Below are positions 20,138-28,571 of a stretch of 28,571 nucleotides of DNA, piece by piece (position 1 is the first letter of the stretch; each line of letters begins with the position of its first letter). The stretch covers positions 1 to 28,571 of IMG/VR virus record IMGVR_UViG_3300021956_000063. One strand, 5' to 3'. Position numbers and translations under genes: made by a program. The notes below the pieces were generated by a model. It saw only the letters and a list, made by a program, of their open reading frames with translations, did no database searches and had not been told where the DNA came from. This stretch comes from a virus.

Positions 20138-21211
20138 ATGGTGAAATTATTAAACCGAGCTAAAATGACCACTGCCACAACTGGCACTGGCACTATTACG
20201 CTTGGCTCTGCGTCTTCTGGCTATCAGTCGTTTGCATCTGCTGGCATAGCTAATAGTGATACGGTTAGCTATGTGATTGAGGACGGCACCGCCTGGGAAT
20301 ATGGCACCGGCGTTTATACCTCGGCAGGAACCACATTAACCCGCGTATTAGGTCAGTCTAGCACTGGTTCGCTGTTAAATCTGTCTGGCTCGGCAACTGT
20401 ATTCTTAACGGCATTAGCTGCTGATATTGTCACGCCAGGCGGCGCGTTAGGCACACCATCCTCTGGCACTTTGACTAATGCCACTGGCTTGCCTCTTACA
20501 ACCGGCGTCACTGGCACATTGCCGGTAGGTAATGGCGGCACTGGCGCAACAACGCTAACTGGTGTTTTAAAAGGTAACGGCACATCTGCATTTACAGCTG
20601 CGACGGCTGGAACTGATTATCTTGCCCCGCCTTCTGGCACAGCAATATTAAAAGCAAATAGCGGCGGCGCTCTAGCTAACGCTACGGCTGGAACGGATTA
20701 CGTTGCACCAAGTGGCGCATTAGGAACTCCGTCAAGCGGCACTTTGACAAACTGCACCGGCTTGCCTGCTTCTGGTGTCACTGGGTTAGCCACGTCTGCG
20801 ACAACTGACACGACGAATGCCTCAAACATTACCTCTGGCACGTTGAGCAATACCCGTCTTTCCGGCGTCTTGCTTGCCTCAAACAATCTTTCAGACGTTA
20901 CGGCGGCAACGGCTAGAACGAATTTAGGGCTCGGTTCGGCTGCGACACTAACAGCTGGAACAAGTGCAAACAATCTTGTCCAGTTAGACGGCTCTGCAAA
21001 GCTGCCAGCTGTAGACGGTTCTCAATTAACGGGGATATCTGCTGGCGCAACTGGCGGCTCTACAGACAAAATATTCTGGAATAACGGTCAAACCATAACG
21101 GCGAATTACACTGTTCCTGCTTCAACAAATGCAGGCACGTTTGGGCCTGTTACAATTAATTCCAGCATAACAGTGGAAATTAGCTCTGGTTCCAACTGGA
21201 TAGTGATATAA
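20138..21211 (+). CDS. Tail fibre protein with G-x-P-S-S-G-T-L repeats, 357 aa
   Basis: The N-terminal half starts with L-L-N-R-A-K-M-T-T and forms a beta-rich attachment domain. The rest carries repeated units typical of phage fibre shafts: [12 protein letters not shown] appears twice, and P-V-G-N-G-G-T-G and A-T-A-G-T-D-Y (twice) occur between them. Low-complexity Thr/Gly/Ala and no Cys fit a trimeric fibre. Its stop overlaps the next gene's ATG (TAATG), so the fibre genes are cotranslated. Confidence 0.8.
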   Translation: MVKLLNRAKMTTATTGTGTITLGSASSGYQSFASAGIANSDTVSYVIEDGTAWEYGTGVYTSAGTTLTRVLGQSSTGSLLNLSGSATVFLTALAADIVTPGGALGTPSSGTLTNATGLPLTTGVTGTLPVGNGGTGATTLTGVLKGNGTSAFTAATAGTDYLAPPSGTAILKANSGGALANATAGTDYVAPSGALGTPSSGTLTNCTGLPASGVTGLATSATTDTTNASNITSGTLSNTRLSGVLLASNNLSDVTAATARTNLGLGSAATLTAGTSANNLVQLDGSAKLPAVDGSQLTGISAGATGGSTDKIFWNNGQTITANYTVPASTNAGTFGPVTINSSITVEISSGSNWIVI

Positions 21212-21795
21212 TGCCCTTAACAATTAAACCCTCATCCGGCTCTGGCTCGGTTACAATATCAGCCACAACCGGCACGACTACGAATGATACGCTGACGCTG
21301 CCAGCTAAGACAGGCAACATCATTACGTCTGCGGATAGCGGGACTGTTACGCAGACAATGCTATCAACGAATGTTGCGGGTAATGGGCCTGCTTTTAGTG
21401 CATACAGCACTGTATCTCCAAGTTTTAGTGCTGCTTCATATAACAAAATATTATTTCAAACAAAAGAATATGATACAGCCACATGTTACGATACTTCAAC
21501 TTCTAGGTTTACTCCAACTGTAGCCGGTTATTACTACTTAACATCAGGTGTGCTTGTTCAAAACGGCTCTAGGGGGGGAGAAATTCAAATATTTATATAC
21601 AAAAACGGATCAGTTTATAAAAGCGGTTTAGATATAATTGCCACCTCAACATTAGTATCTACGGTATGTGTTCAAGTATATGCTAATGGGACTGACTATT
21701 TTGAAGTTTATTTATACACTCAAAATGCAGGATCTGGATCAACAAATGGTTCAACAAATCAATATTTTCAAGGCTTTATGGCGAGGGCGGCATAA
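21211..21795 (+). CDS. Fibre tip protein with C1q-like domain, 194 aa
   Basis: Residues 1-50 are a Thr/Ser/Gly connector like those of fibres (L-T-L-P-A-K-T-G-N-I-I-T). From about residue 55 the sequence has A-F-S-A-Y...K-I-L-F-Q-T-K-E-Y-D...F-T-P-T-V-A-G-Y-Y-Y-L-T and V-Q-V-Y-A-N-G-T-D-Y-F-E-V-Y-L, the jelly-roll pattern of C1q/TNF-like domains. Phages use these as trimeric receptor-binding heads. The start and stop overlap both neighbours by a few bases. Confidence 0.75.
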   Translation: MPLTIKPSSGSGSVTISATTGTTTNDTLTLPAKTGNIITSADSGTVTQTMLSTNVAGNGPAFSAYSTVSPSFSAASYNKILFQTKEYDTATCYDTSTSRFTPTVAGYYYLTSGVLVQNGSRGGEIQIFIYKNGSVYKSGLDIIATSTLVSTVCVQVYANGTDYFEVYLYTQNAGSGSTNGSTNQYFQGFMARAA

Positions 21796-21971
21796 TGAAT
21801 TTATTTCAAAAGATAATTATAATTTATCCTAATCTTACCATAGAAGATTTTAGCTCACGCGGAACAATCGTTCTCCAAAACGACAGCGACGGACGCGGCG
21901 ATTACATAGCCAAGTGGGAACATCCAACATTTGAAAAGCCTACTGACGCACAGCTTGAGGCTATACAATGA
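21795..21971 (+). CDS. Small XkdW-like tail-module protein, 58 aa
   Basis: This short gene exactly fills the gap: its ATG overlaps the previous stop (TAATG) and its TGA overlaps the next start (ATGA). The peptide starts M-N-L-F-Q-K-I-I-I-I-Y-P-N-L-T, then F-S-S-R-G-T-I-V-L-Q-N-D-S-D-G-R-G-D-Y-I-A-K-W, and ends with P-T-D-A-Q-L-E-A. This resembles XkdW-type proteins found between fibre genes, perhaps assembly factors for the adhesin. It has a more AT-rich start than its neighbours. Confidence 0.65.
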   Translation: MNLFQKIIIIYPNLTIEDFSSRGTIVLQNDSDGRGDYIAKWEHPTFEKPTDAQLEAIQ

Positions 21972-22900
21972 CTGTAACAATTTCTGGCACGACAGGCATC
22001 TCTGGCGTAGATGGTTCTAACACGACGCCAGCCGTTCGCGGTGGCACATCATCAAGCAATGGCGTGTTCTACGGCACGAACACTGTGTCTATTGCTACTA
22101 ATGGAACGACTGCGGTAACGGTTGATAGTAGTCAGAATGTTGGGATTGGCGATAGTTCATTAGGCGCTTACGCGCGACTTTCTATTGAAAAGTCGGGCGG
22201 CGACGCTGCTATAAGATTGAAAAAAACAGGCGGCACTGCACTTGGATATTTAGCGGCAGACGGAACTAACTTTTGGGTTGGTTCAGATCAAGGATCAACA
22301 GGCAAAAAGTTTTTTGTAAACCTTTCTGCTCCTGATAGTTCAGCAACAATAGACAGCAGCGGAAACCTGCTGGTTGGGACGACGAGTTCTTCAGATAGTT
22401 CAGGCGTAGGCATAAAGTCAATTTACAGCGCAACACAACCCGGAATAACTGTAACTGGCTCTGGCTCTACTGGCAGCGGAACCGCTGGATATAATTTATA
22501 TTCTACAGGTGCGGGGGCATACAGATTTTATGTGACTTATGCTGGCGTTATTTCTGCCACAACGACAACTATTAGCGGCATTTCAGATCAGAGGCTAAAA
22601 GAGAATATTCGAGATTTAGATATTGGCCTTGACGCCATTCTTTCTTTAAAACCTCGTAAGTTTGATTGGAAAGCTGGCAAAGGAAAAGATATTAAAAACG
22701 ATAGAGGATTTATTGCTCAAGAGTTTGAGCAAATATTCCCAGATTTAATTGACGAATGGAAAGATGAGCCGCCAGAAGGCGAGGAGCCATATAAGTCAGT
22801 TCGTCAGGATTTGATACCCGTCCTCGTCAAAGCCATCCAAGAACTCTCTGCAAAGAACGACGCACTAGAAGCGCGCATAGCCGCTTTGGAGGCTAACTGA
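21968..22900 (+). CDS. Tail fibre/spike with C-terminal S74 autocleaving chaperone, 310 aa
   Basis: Residues 1-200 form a Thr/Ser/Gly fibre with N-G-T-T-A-V-T-V-D-S-S-Q-N-V-G-I-G type repeats. Residues 200-310 are an intramolecular chaperone of the endosialidase type (peptidase S74). S206-D-Q-R-L-K211 gives the Ser/Lys dyad at the expected spacing of five, G-F-I-A-Q-E and F-P-D-L follow, and a C-terminal coiled coil (K-N-D-A-L-E-A-R-I-A-A-L-E) holds the trimer. The chaperone would cut itself off after folding. It is the first of two S74 genes in the cassette. Confidence 0.87.
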   Translation: MTVTISGTTGISGVDGSNTTPAVRGGTSSSNGVFYGTNTVSIATNGTTAVTVDSSQNVGIGDSSLGAYARLSIEKSGGDAAIRLKKTGGTALGYLAADGTNFWVGSDQGSTGKKFFVNLSAPDSSATIDSSGNLLVGTTSSSDSSGVGIKSIYSATQPGITVTGSGSTGSGTAGYNLYSTGAGAYRFYVTYAGVISATTTTISGISDQRLKENIRDLDIGLDAILSLKPRKFDWKAGKGKDIKNDRGFIAQEFEQIFPDLIDEWKDEPPEGEEPYKSVRQDLIPVLVKAIQELSAKNDALEARIAALEAN

Positions 22901-23940
22901 TGTCCACACTCCGCGTCACGACGCTTAATAACGCTTCTAACACTGGAACCGCTAACCTCACGCTAGATGCTTCTGGCAACGCTACCGTTGGCAATACGCT
23001 TGTTATGGGCAGCAGCTTCAAGCGCAATCGCGTTATTAATGGTAATATGGCTGTTTGGCAAAGGGGAACGGGTTCTTCTGGTAACTTAACGGCTTCTCCT
23101 ACATATGTTTCCGCAGATAGATGGGCGGCAGAAGGCGTTACTAGTTCTACATTTATTCAATCAACAAGTGTTCCAACTGCAATAGCGCAATATAGTGGTA
23201 AATTACAGCGCAATAGTGGTGTCACAAATACAGGAAACCTTATCTTATCCCAAGCTTTTGAAACTGTAAATTCATATGATATGGCAGGCCAATCTGCTAC
23301 TTTGTCTTTTTATGCAAAAGCTGGGGCGAATTTTTCTGCATCTGGCAATACATTAAATTTTAATGTTTTTTTTGGGCAAGGAACCGATCAATCTGTTTCT
23401 TCAATGAGAAGCAATTCTTGGACAAACCAAACTAACTCAGGCTCTAGCGTTAGCCTGACGACAACGTGGACAAGATATACATTTGTTGTTTCTGTTCCAG
23501 CCGGAACAACTCAGGTTGGAATGCAGTTTTATTTTACCGCAACAGGCACCGCTGGCGCAGACGACAGTTTTTACATCACAGGCGTCCAACTAGAAGTCGG
23601 CTCAGTCGCCACTCCGTATGAGCGGCAGATTTACTCCGAGCAGTTGGCGCAGTGTCAGAGGTATTATTACAAAGTAGCTAACTATGCGTTTGGTATTCTA
23701 GGTTTTGTAGATGTTCCATATAGAGGCAGTATATCTTTCCCTGTTACAATGCGATCCGCCCCAACTATTGATAGCGGAGCAACATTTTCTGTATCTGGAG
23801 GAAGTGCTGGAACAGTCGGCGCTTTTAATATTACAGGAGCTACAACGACAGTAGATCAAATACCATTGAAAAACACAGCGGCAAACTGGACTACGGGTAA
23901 TGCTGGCGCTGTAAACGCTGGATTTAACGCGGAGTTATAA
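22900..23940 (+). CDS. Tail fibre with carbohydrate-binding-like domain, 346 aa
   Basis: The start carries the fibre connector ([16 protein letters not shown]). It is followed by [17 protein letters not shown] and Y-V-S-A-D-R-W, which I know as the entry of a jelly-roll domain common in phage fibres. [16 protein letters not shown] and [10 protein letters not shown] complete a CBM-like sandwich (about 45-240). The Q-C-Q-R-Y-Y-Y-K motif and a C-terminal beta domain follow. It probably binds surface glycan. Confidence 0.82.
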   Translation: MSTLRVTTLNNASNTGTANLTLDASGNATVGNTLVMGSSFKRNRVINGNMAVWQRGTGSSGNLTASPTYVSADRWAAEGVTSSTFIQSTSVPTAIAQYSGKLQRNSGVTNTGNLILSQAFETVNSYDMAGQSATLSFYAKAGANFSASGNTLNFNVFFGQGTDQSVSSMRSNSWTNQTNSGSSVSLTTTWTRYTFVVSVPAGTTQVGMQFYFTATGTAGADDSFYITGVQLEVGSVATPYERQIYSEQLAQCQRYYYKVANYAFGILGFVDVPYRGSISFPVTMRSAPTIDSGATFSVSGGSAGTVGAFNITGATTTVDQIPLKNTAANWTTGNAGAVNAGFNAEL

Positions 23941-23942
23941 TT

Positions 23943-24206
23943 GTGTTTTCATATACACTTGATTATCTAAAATTAGCTGATGGATCGAACGTCTATAACA
24001 ATGCGGTTATTAGATCCGACGGTGCTTGGATACCAGCCGACGAAGCCAACACAGACTATCAAGCCTATCTCGCTTGGGTAGCTGAAGGCAACACGCCTAA
24101 CCCATACGTCCCACCACCAGAACCAGCGCCACTAACGCCACAAGAGAAACTCGCGGCGGCGGGGTTGAGCGTGGATGAATTGAAAACCTTACTTGGCATA
24201 TCCTAG
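23943..24206 (+). CDS. Small tail-module protein, 87 aa
   Basis: It starts with GTG at 23943, just after the previous stop. The N-terminal half ([21 protein letters not shown]) and [14 protein letters not shown] resemble small proteins next to phage fibres, perhaps fibre assembly or linker proteins. A Pro-rich hinge and a helical [10 protein letters not shown] end follow. The ribosome site is weak, so translation may be reinitiated from the previous gene. Confidence 0.6.
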   Translation: MFSYTLDYLKLADGSNVYNNAVIRSDGAWIPADEANTDYQAYLAWVAEGNTPNPYVPPPEPAPLTPQEKLAAAGLSVDELKTLLGIS

Positions 24207-24223
24207 TAGACAGGGCTGAATAG

Positions 24224-24805
24224 ATGCTTGGATTTTCGCCAGTAGCAGTAGCTCCGCTTGCCTCCACCGGCGTCGGAGCATTGACTGCTTACCTAGCATC
24301 TACAGAAGCTCTGGATAACGCCGCTTTCAACGCTTCAATATCGTCTACGCTTTCGTTTGCGCTAACTGAAGCTAAAGATGTTGTTGCATTTACAGCCGTT
24401 ACCGGCGACGTTGTTACATATTTAGCCGCGACAGAAGCACAAGACACAGCATCCTTTGCAGCGATTGCCAGCAATAGGATGGTTCTGGCTGCTACGGAAG
24501 CGCTAGACACAGCCGCATTCGATACGTCAATTGTTGGCTTTGCTTATCTGCAGGCAACTGAAGCTCTAGATACAGCAGCATTCACTGCAAACAATCAAAA
24601 TATCTATTTCAATGTAACTGAAGCTCCAGACGTTGCGGCATTCGCAATCAATATGTCTGGCACGCTTTATATGTCTGCTACTGAAGCGCCAGATAACTAT
24701 GCACAAAACGCATATATTTTATGGCTGACGCCAACACAACCAGACGACCCAACAATCTGGGTGCCTAAAAACGACCCTGCGCCTTACCTTACGACGGTGA
24801 TATAA
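24224..24805 (+). CDS. Repeat protein with seven T-E-A-x-D units, 193 aa
   Basis: About 21-aa units repeat from residue 27 to 165, each starting T-E-A-[L/K/Q/P]-D-x-A-A-F and ending in short beta strands. Copies are spaced 20-22 residues, as in beta-solenoid or repeat-adhesin stalks. The first 25 residues are hydrophobic and Ala/Pro/Val-rich, and the C-terminus is Pro/Asp-rich. I have seen similar A-T-E-A-x-D repeats in alphaproteobacterial phages without an assigned function. It is flanked by fibre genes, so a virion-surface role is likely. Its stop is directly followed by the next ATG. Confidence 0.65.
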   Translation: MLGFSPVAVAPLASTGVGALTAYLASTEALDNAAFNASISSTLSFALTEAKDVVAFTAVTGDVVTYLAATEAQDTASFAAIASNRMVLAATEALDTAAFDTSIVGFAYLQATEALDTAAFTANNQNIYFNVTEAPDVAAFAINMSGTLYMSATEAPDNYAQNAYILWLTPTQPDDPTIWVPKNDPAPYLTTVI

Positions 24806-25738
24806 ATGGCCAATACATACACCCCGACATATAACCTCATTCAGCCAGAGGTTGGCGCTGATACAAATGCCTGGGGGACGCATCTCAATACTGACCTTAC
24901 AACCATCGACACGCATATGTTGTCTCGCGCTTTGACAACATCACAAACTGCTGCTGGCCCTATGGTATTTGGTCAGACGCTAAGAGTGAACGGCGCTGTT
25001 ACATTTGATAGCACTGCGCTTGTAACAGGTAACACAACTTTATCTGGCACATTAACGACATCTGGCGCGGCGTCATTTAGCTCTACGATGGCTATAACCG
25101 GCGCTACAACAATTACCGGCGCAGCTACATTAAATAGCACTCTTGCTGTGACGGGCGCGGCAACATTTTCTAGCACAGGCGCATTTACTGGAGTTGTGAC
25201 TGTAGCAACACCGACTGCATCTGGACACGCTACAACTAAATCATATGTTGATACTGCTGATGCTTTAAAATTAAATTTAACTGGCGGCACACTTACCGGC
25301 AATCTGTCTATAGTAAATAGCACCACTGAGATGACGCTAACCCTTGGCTCATCAGCTGGTTATTATTTCGGTAATGCTACAACTGCTGGCTGGAAAAACT
25401 CTGGCGGCACTGCTCGGGTGTCTTGGAATATTTCATCGGGTGATTTTACTGCAGCCGGTAACGTAACAGCTTATTCAGATGCTAAACTAAAGAAAGATGT
25501 TGAGCCAATAGATGGCGCTCTAGGCTTAGTCAATTTGCTTAGAGGCGTTAGATACACACGTATTGATACTGAGGAAAAAGGTATTGGCGTTATTGCTCAA
25601 GAATTGCAAAAAGTATTTCCAGAGCTTGTTCACGAAAACGACGGAACCTTATCTGTCGCATATGCTAATTTAACCGGCGTATTAATTGAGGCGGTTAAAG
25701 AACTAACACAGCGCGTTCGGAAGCTGGAGAACCGTTAA
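24806..25738 (+). CDS. Tail fibre with C-terminal S74 autocleaving chaperone, 310 aa (second copy)
   Basis: Residues 1-45 (Y-T-P-T-Y-N-L-I-Q-P-E-V-G-A-D-T-N-A-W-G) form the virion-anchoring part common in phage fibres. Residues 50-215 are beta-repeat shaft with A-T-F-S-S-T, G-A-A-T-L-N-S-T and similar units. The end carries an S74 chaperone with S224-D-A-K-L-K229 (spacing five), G-V-I-A-Q-E-L, F-P-E-L and a terminal coil (V-K-E-L-T-Q-R-V-R-K-L-E). Unlike the earlier S74 gene, it has its own anchoring domain, so it could be an independent fibre. Confidence 0.87.
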   Translation: MANTYTPTYNLIQPEVGADTNAWGTHLNTDLTTIDTHMLSRALTTSQTAAGPMVFGQTLRVNGAVTFDSTALVTGNTTLSGTLTTSGAASFSSTMAITGATTITGAATLNSTLAVTGAATFSSTGAFTGVVTVATPTASGHATTKSYVDTADALKLNLTGGTLTGNLSIVNSTTEMTLTLGSSAGYYFGNATTAGWKNSGGTARVSWNISSGDFTAAGNVTAYSDAKLKKDVEPIDGALGLVNLLRGVRYTRIDTEEKGIGVIAQELQKVFPELVHENDGTLSVAYANLTGVLIEAVKELTQRVRKLENR

Positions 25739-26595
25739 TGACGATACCGATAAATGGTGGAAATTTCCCGCCAATTTCGATGTCAGATATTAATAGCGAC
25801 ATTACAGATGGGTTTAGTCTTGGGAACAATCTAAGCGCTTATAGAGGGCAAATATATCATCAAAAATCTGACGGTTCTGTTGGGTTATTTTCAACAGGCT
25901 CAATAAGCATTGGTGATTTTTACGGCAGACGGCGGGTCGATGCCGGTTCATTGAATGACACGACAGCCAAAGTTGGCACATACACTGTTCCTCCATACCG
26001 AACGATATCTTTTGTATTACGCGCCGGAAGCGGTGGAGGTGGTGGTGGTGGCGGTGGGACAAACGACGTAAATAACTGCGCTGGTGTTGGGGGTAATAAC
26101 GGTTCAGCCGGAGGCCGTTCTTTATTGGGAACATCTGGTCAAAATTGGTATTTATATTGTGATGGTGGCGGGAACGGAACCGGCGGTACCGGTGCAAATG
26201 CGAGTGTTTCGCCAGCTAATGGCACAAACGGCTCTGACGCAGCTAACTACGATACATCTTTATCGAGAGCTTCTGCAGGCTCATTAGGTTCCGGCCCAGG
26301 CGGGTCTGGAAGGGCTGGCGGCTCTGGTGGAAGAGGCGGCAAACTCTCTACAGTAACATTTACTAATCCAGTTTTAGGCGGCTCTGGGCCAACATCTGGT
26401 TCAAGTTTATCACTTGAAATAGGTGCGGCTGGTGGCGGCGGTGGTGGCGGCGCAGGCGGTAACTGGCAAGTAAGTGGAAACACTGGCTATCCTGCATGGC
26501 AACCAATTTATTCGTGCGCTAGAAATACGCCAGACAGAAATGGCGGTAATGGCGGCGACGGCGCTGGTGGTTATTTAACCGCAAACTGGACTTAA
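25738..26595 (+). CDS. Glycine-rich adhesin/tail tip protein, 285 aa
   Basis: The N-terminus has P-P-I-S-M-S-D-I-N-S-D and I-S-I-G-D-F-Y-G-R, a pattern common in phage adhesins. Residues 90-285 are very Gly-rich (nine consecutive Gly near 98, then S-G-G-R-G-G, G-A-A-G-G-G-G-G-G-G and similar), resembling the polyglycine-helix adhesins at the tips of T-even-like fibres. Several Gly runs are separated by variable loops that could bind receptor. Two Cys pairs in the variable parts may stabilise it. It is the last gene of the fibre cassette. Confidence 0.78.
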   Translation: MTIPINGGNFPPISMSDINSDITDGFSLGNNLSAYRGQIYHQKSDGSVGLFSTGSISIGDFYGRRRVDAGSLNDTTAKVGTYTVPPYRTISFVLRAGSGGGGGGGGGTNDVNNCAGVGGNNGSAGGRSLLGTSGQNWYLYCDGGGNGTGGTGANASVSPANGTNGSDAANYDTSLSRASAGSLGSGPGGSGRAGGSGGRGGKLSTVTFTNPVLGGSGPTSGSSLSLEIGAAGGGGGGGAGGNWQVSGNTGYPAWQPIYSCARNTPDRNGGNGGDGAGGYLTANWT

Positions 26596-26598
26596 TCA

Positions 26599-26952
26599 AT
26601 GATTGAAGAATTAATCTCGCGCGTATTTGCTACGCGCAACGCCGTTCATATTGCTCACTGGAAAGAAACCTCTGGCTGGCGTCATAAGGTTTTGGGTAAA
26701 TTCTACGGTAGCTTAATTGATAAAGTAGATACGCTGACAGAAGCCCATATGGGGGCATATGGCATCATCGGTATTGTGAAGCCTTTAGATGTATCTGAAA
26801 AAGACATCGCCAAACATATCGCTGAAGAAGCAAAGTGGATTGATAAGAACCGCGATAATATCGCCCAAGGCGTCAGAGCTATTGAGAACCTAGTTGATGA
26901 CTTGGTGGATGAATATCTAACCACTCACTACAAAATAACGCAGCTTTCTTAG
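26599..26952 (+). CDS. Dps/ferritin-like phage protein, 117 aa
   Basis: This is a four-helix-bundle-like protein that recalls the DUF5856-type phage family. Residues 17-50 align with Dps: H-W at 20-21, H29, then L-I-D-K-V-D-T-L-T-E with D44 and E48. In E. coli Dps (from memory) H63, D78 and E82 sit at the same 15 and 4 residue spacing, within L-I-D-H-L-D-T-M-A-E-R. The Dps D67 position is Gly33 here. At 117 aa it is shorter than Dps (about 167). Iron or peroxide handling in or around the virion is possible; so is a purely structural helix bundle. Confidence 0.65.
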   Translation: MIEELISRVFATRNAVHIAHWKETSGWRHKVLGKFYGSLIDKVDTLTEAHMGAYGIIGIVKPLDVSEKDIAKHIAEEAKWIDKNRDNIAQGVRAIENLVDDLVDEYLTTHYKITQLS

Positions 26953-26961
26953 GAGCAAAAA

Positions 26962-28571
26962 TTGACCTTTGTTCCGATTAAGATACCGCCTGGTGTAGTT
27001 CGTCAGGCGACACCATATGACGCGAATAATGTCTGGTGGGATACATCAAATGTGCGCTGGGTTTCTGGCGCTCTTATGCCGATTGGCGGAAATACCCGTA
27101 TTACATCTGACGCTCTGCCATCGCCTATTAGAACGCTATTCCAATGGCGCGATAATACATCAAAGGAATGGACGGCAATCGGCCACGAAAGTGGCGTTAG
27201 TGTTCTATTTGGTTCATTAACTGACGTTACGCCATCTGGCTTCCAGGGTATGTCTGGCGTTGCTGGTGGTGGTTACGGCTCCCTTAAATGGGGAACAGAC
27301 GTTAGCCCGATAGCAGACCCGTCAGGAACCACGATTGCCTCATCTGCTACGGTTACGATAACGAATGCTTCTCCGGCAGTTATCACCTGGACAAACCACG
27401 GTTTAACGTCTGACGATGTTGTAAGGTTTACCACTACTGGCACCTTGCCAACTGGTTTGGTTGTTGGCACGTCGTATTATGTAATTCCTCTTACTGTAAA
27501 TACATTTAAAGTCTGCCTAGCCTCTGGCGGCAAAAATGGAACAGCTGTTAATACATCATCAGCTGGCTCTGGAACGCACACCGCAAACTGGATTGTTGGA
27601 CAAGACGAATACGGAAGACAGCGCTCTTCCAATCCACCAATTTTTCGCAAACCAGACCATTGGAGCTTTGCGTCTTTCGGCTCTGACTTATTAGGCCTTT
27701 GCTCATCCGATGGACGTTTATTACATCTAACGCCAACTACTGGCGTTGTTCCAGATATGGACATCCCGTCGAATGCCCCGACAGGCAATTACGCTATGGC
27801 GGTAACAGCCGAGCGTGCAGTTATGTTGATGGGCGCTGGCGGTAATCCACGCCGAGTAGCTTGGTCTGATTTTGAAAACTATAACGGCTGGACGTTTAAC
27901 GTAAGCACAGGTCAGGCTGGTTATATTGACCTAGAAGCCTCGTCACCGATTATTACAGGAGTTCGCGTTAAGGAAGGCGTTCTGGTTTTAACGCAGCACG
28001 AATGTTTTCTAGTGCGCTATGTGGGTGCGCCGTATTTCTATGGCGTTGAGAAACTCGGCTCAACCACGTTCTCTGCTCCTTGTGCAATTGCATCCGGCGG
28101 CTCTTACACTGTTTGGTTTGGTGAAGAAGGTTTCTGGGTTTACTCAGGTGGCGCTATTCGCCTTCTTGATTGCCCGATGTTTGGCGACATCAAACAGAAC
28201 TATGACCCGCTTTATGGAAACTATCGCGCTCATATGCACGAAAATGGTGCGTTCCCTGAGTTTTGGTTTGATTACCCAGACATACATTCAACAGATGGTG
28301 AGCCAAATAACTACGTTATCTGGAACTATGCAGATAATTTGTGGATACGCGGAGAAAGAAGCGTAACCGCTGCAGTTGGTGCGGTAACGGCTAATTTTCC
28401 GATATTGGCTAAGATAGATAACAACGTCTATCAGTCAGAAGATGGCTGGACGGATGACGGCACATCTAGAGTTGGCAGCGTCTGGGCTGAAACATCTGTT
28501 TTAGATTTTGGCCAAGGCGACAATTACATAGAAATAAACCAAGCTCTCGTAGCCAGTGACCCAGATAGCGA
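26962..28571 (+). CDS. Long tail protein, nozzle/gp10-like, cut by window edge
   Basis: It starts with TTG at 26962, with AGGAG 6-7 nt upstream, and stays open to the window end (536 codons visible). It begins M-T-F-V-P-I-K-I-P-P-G-V-V-R-Q-A-T-P-Y-D and N-V-W-W-D-T-S-N-V-R-W, typical of the large tail-tube protein of P22/SU10-like podoviruses. Later parts have F-G-S-D-L-L-G-L-C-S-S-D-G-R, V-A-W-S-D-F-E-N-Y-N-G-W and Q-H-E-C-F-L-V-R-Y-V-G, a beta-propeller-like layout. An inserted segment (about 120-205) has an Ig-like appearance. It would form the tail nozzle below the adaptor. Confidence 0.8.
   Translation, partial: MTFVPIKIPPGVVRQATPYDANNVWWDTSNVRWVSGALMPIGGNTRITSDALPSPIRTLFQWRDNTSKEWTAIGHESGVSVLFGSLTDVTPSGFQGMSGVAGGGYGSLKWGTDVSPIADPSGTTIASSATVTITNASPAVITWTNHGLTSDDVVRFTTTGTLPTGLVVGTSYYVIPLTVNTFKVCLASGGKNGTAVNTSSAGSGTHTANWIVGQDEYGRQRSSNPPIFRKPDHWSFASFGSDLLGLCSSDGRLLHLTPTTGVVPDMDIPSNAPTGNYAMAVTAERAVMLMGAGGNPRRVAWSDFENYNGWTFNVSTGQAGYIDLEASSPIITGVRVKEGVLVLTQHECFLVRYVGAPYFYGVEKLGSTTFSAPCAIASGGSYTVWFGEEGFWVYSGGAIRLLDCPMFGDIKQNYDPLYGNYRAHMHENGAFPEFWFDYPDIHSTDGEPNNYVIWNYADNLWIRGERSVTAAVGAVTANFPILAKIDNNVYQSEDGWTDDGTSRVGSVWAETSVLDFGQGDNYIEINQALVASDPDS

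Noticed and set aside
20353-20973. Minus-strand Val/Pro-rich frames across the fibre genes
   Set aside because: They arise as the antisense of Thr/Gly/Ala-rich fibre repeats and show no independent features.
24300-24720. Tandem repeats as a CRISPR or minisatellite
   Set aside because: The repetition is at protein level (about 63 bp, degenerate DNA) in a continuous reading frame, with no identical direct repeats or spacers.

Overview
The window is most of a temperate, tailed dsDNA phage genome (prophage or free phage), probably of an alphaproteobacterial host and probably short-tailed. The host call rests on a GcrA-type regulator, a DUF6456-like protein, a DUF5309/SU10-type major capsid protein and an Rcc01079-type spike-base protein, all families I associate mainly with Alphaproteobacteria and their phages. 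No tape-measure gene lies between capsid and tail genes, and the adaptor, fibre and nozzle-like genes suggest a podovirus. These are family-level inferences; no database search was possible.

Layout. (1) 1-3309, minus strand: a tightly coupled recombination and integration operon. It runs from a 33-aa membrane microprotein and two small unknowns through a YqaJ-type exonuclease, an Erf annealing protein, a small protein with an SSB-like acidic tip, two small unknowns and an HNH protein to an HTH protein whose gene overlaps the start of the integrase at the window edge. (2) 3310-4048: the lysis/lysogeny switch. It holds a short XRE repressor (minus strand), a Cro-like gene (plus strand) and four 15-bp palindromes TCGAAA-N3-TTTCGA placed in or beside the predicted divergent early promoters. 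The Cro-like mRNA may be leaderless. (3) 4049-8892, plus strand: the early operon, with an intrinsic-terminator/attenuator candidate, RusA resolvase, GcrA-type regulator, a DUF1376 replication protein that carries an iteron-like origin inside its gene, a DUF6456-like protein and small accessory genes. (4) 8893-10334: a regulatory gap rich in inverted repeats, an exported repeat protein, a terminator and the small terminase. (5) 10335-11009: a lipoprotein gene in opposite orientation (a likely moron). (6) 11010-18414: large terminase, portal, small unknown, scaffold and the major capsid gene, closed by a strong terminator. (7) 18427 to the end: adaptor, spike-base and decoration-like proteins, a nine-gene fibre/adhesin cassette with two S74 chaperone domains, a Dps-like small protein and a long nozzle-like tail gene cut by the window.

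The most notable object is the major capsid gene at 16128-18362. It is split into three exons by two unlike group I introns. Intron 1 (966 nt) carries an HNH homing-endonuclease gene. Intron 2 (270 nt) has no ORF and resembles the phage T4 td intron. Splicing at the predicted sites restores a continuous 332-aa capsid protein. Without splicing, translation ends at the first codon of intron 1.

How the genes work together: repressor and Cro-like protein probably compete at the shared operators to choose lysogeny or early expression. The leftward operon supplies integration and homologous recombination, and the rightward operon supplies replication and the regulators that probably switch on late genes from the 8893-9173 region. 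TerS/TerL package DNA through the portal into a scaffold-assembled head whose main subunit depends on RNA splicing. No lysis genes are visible; they probably lie beyond the right edge.
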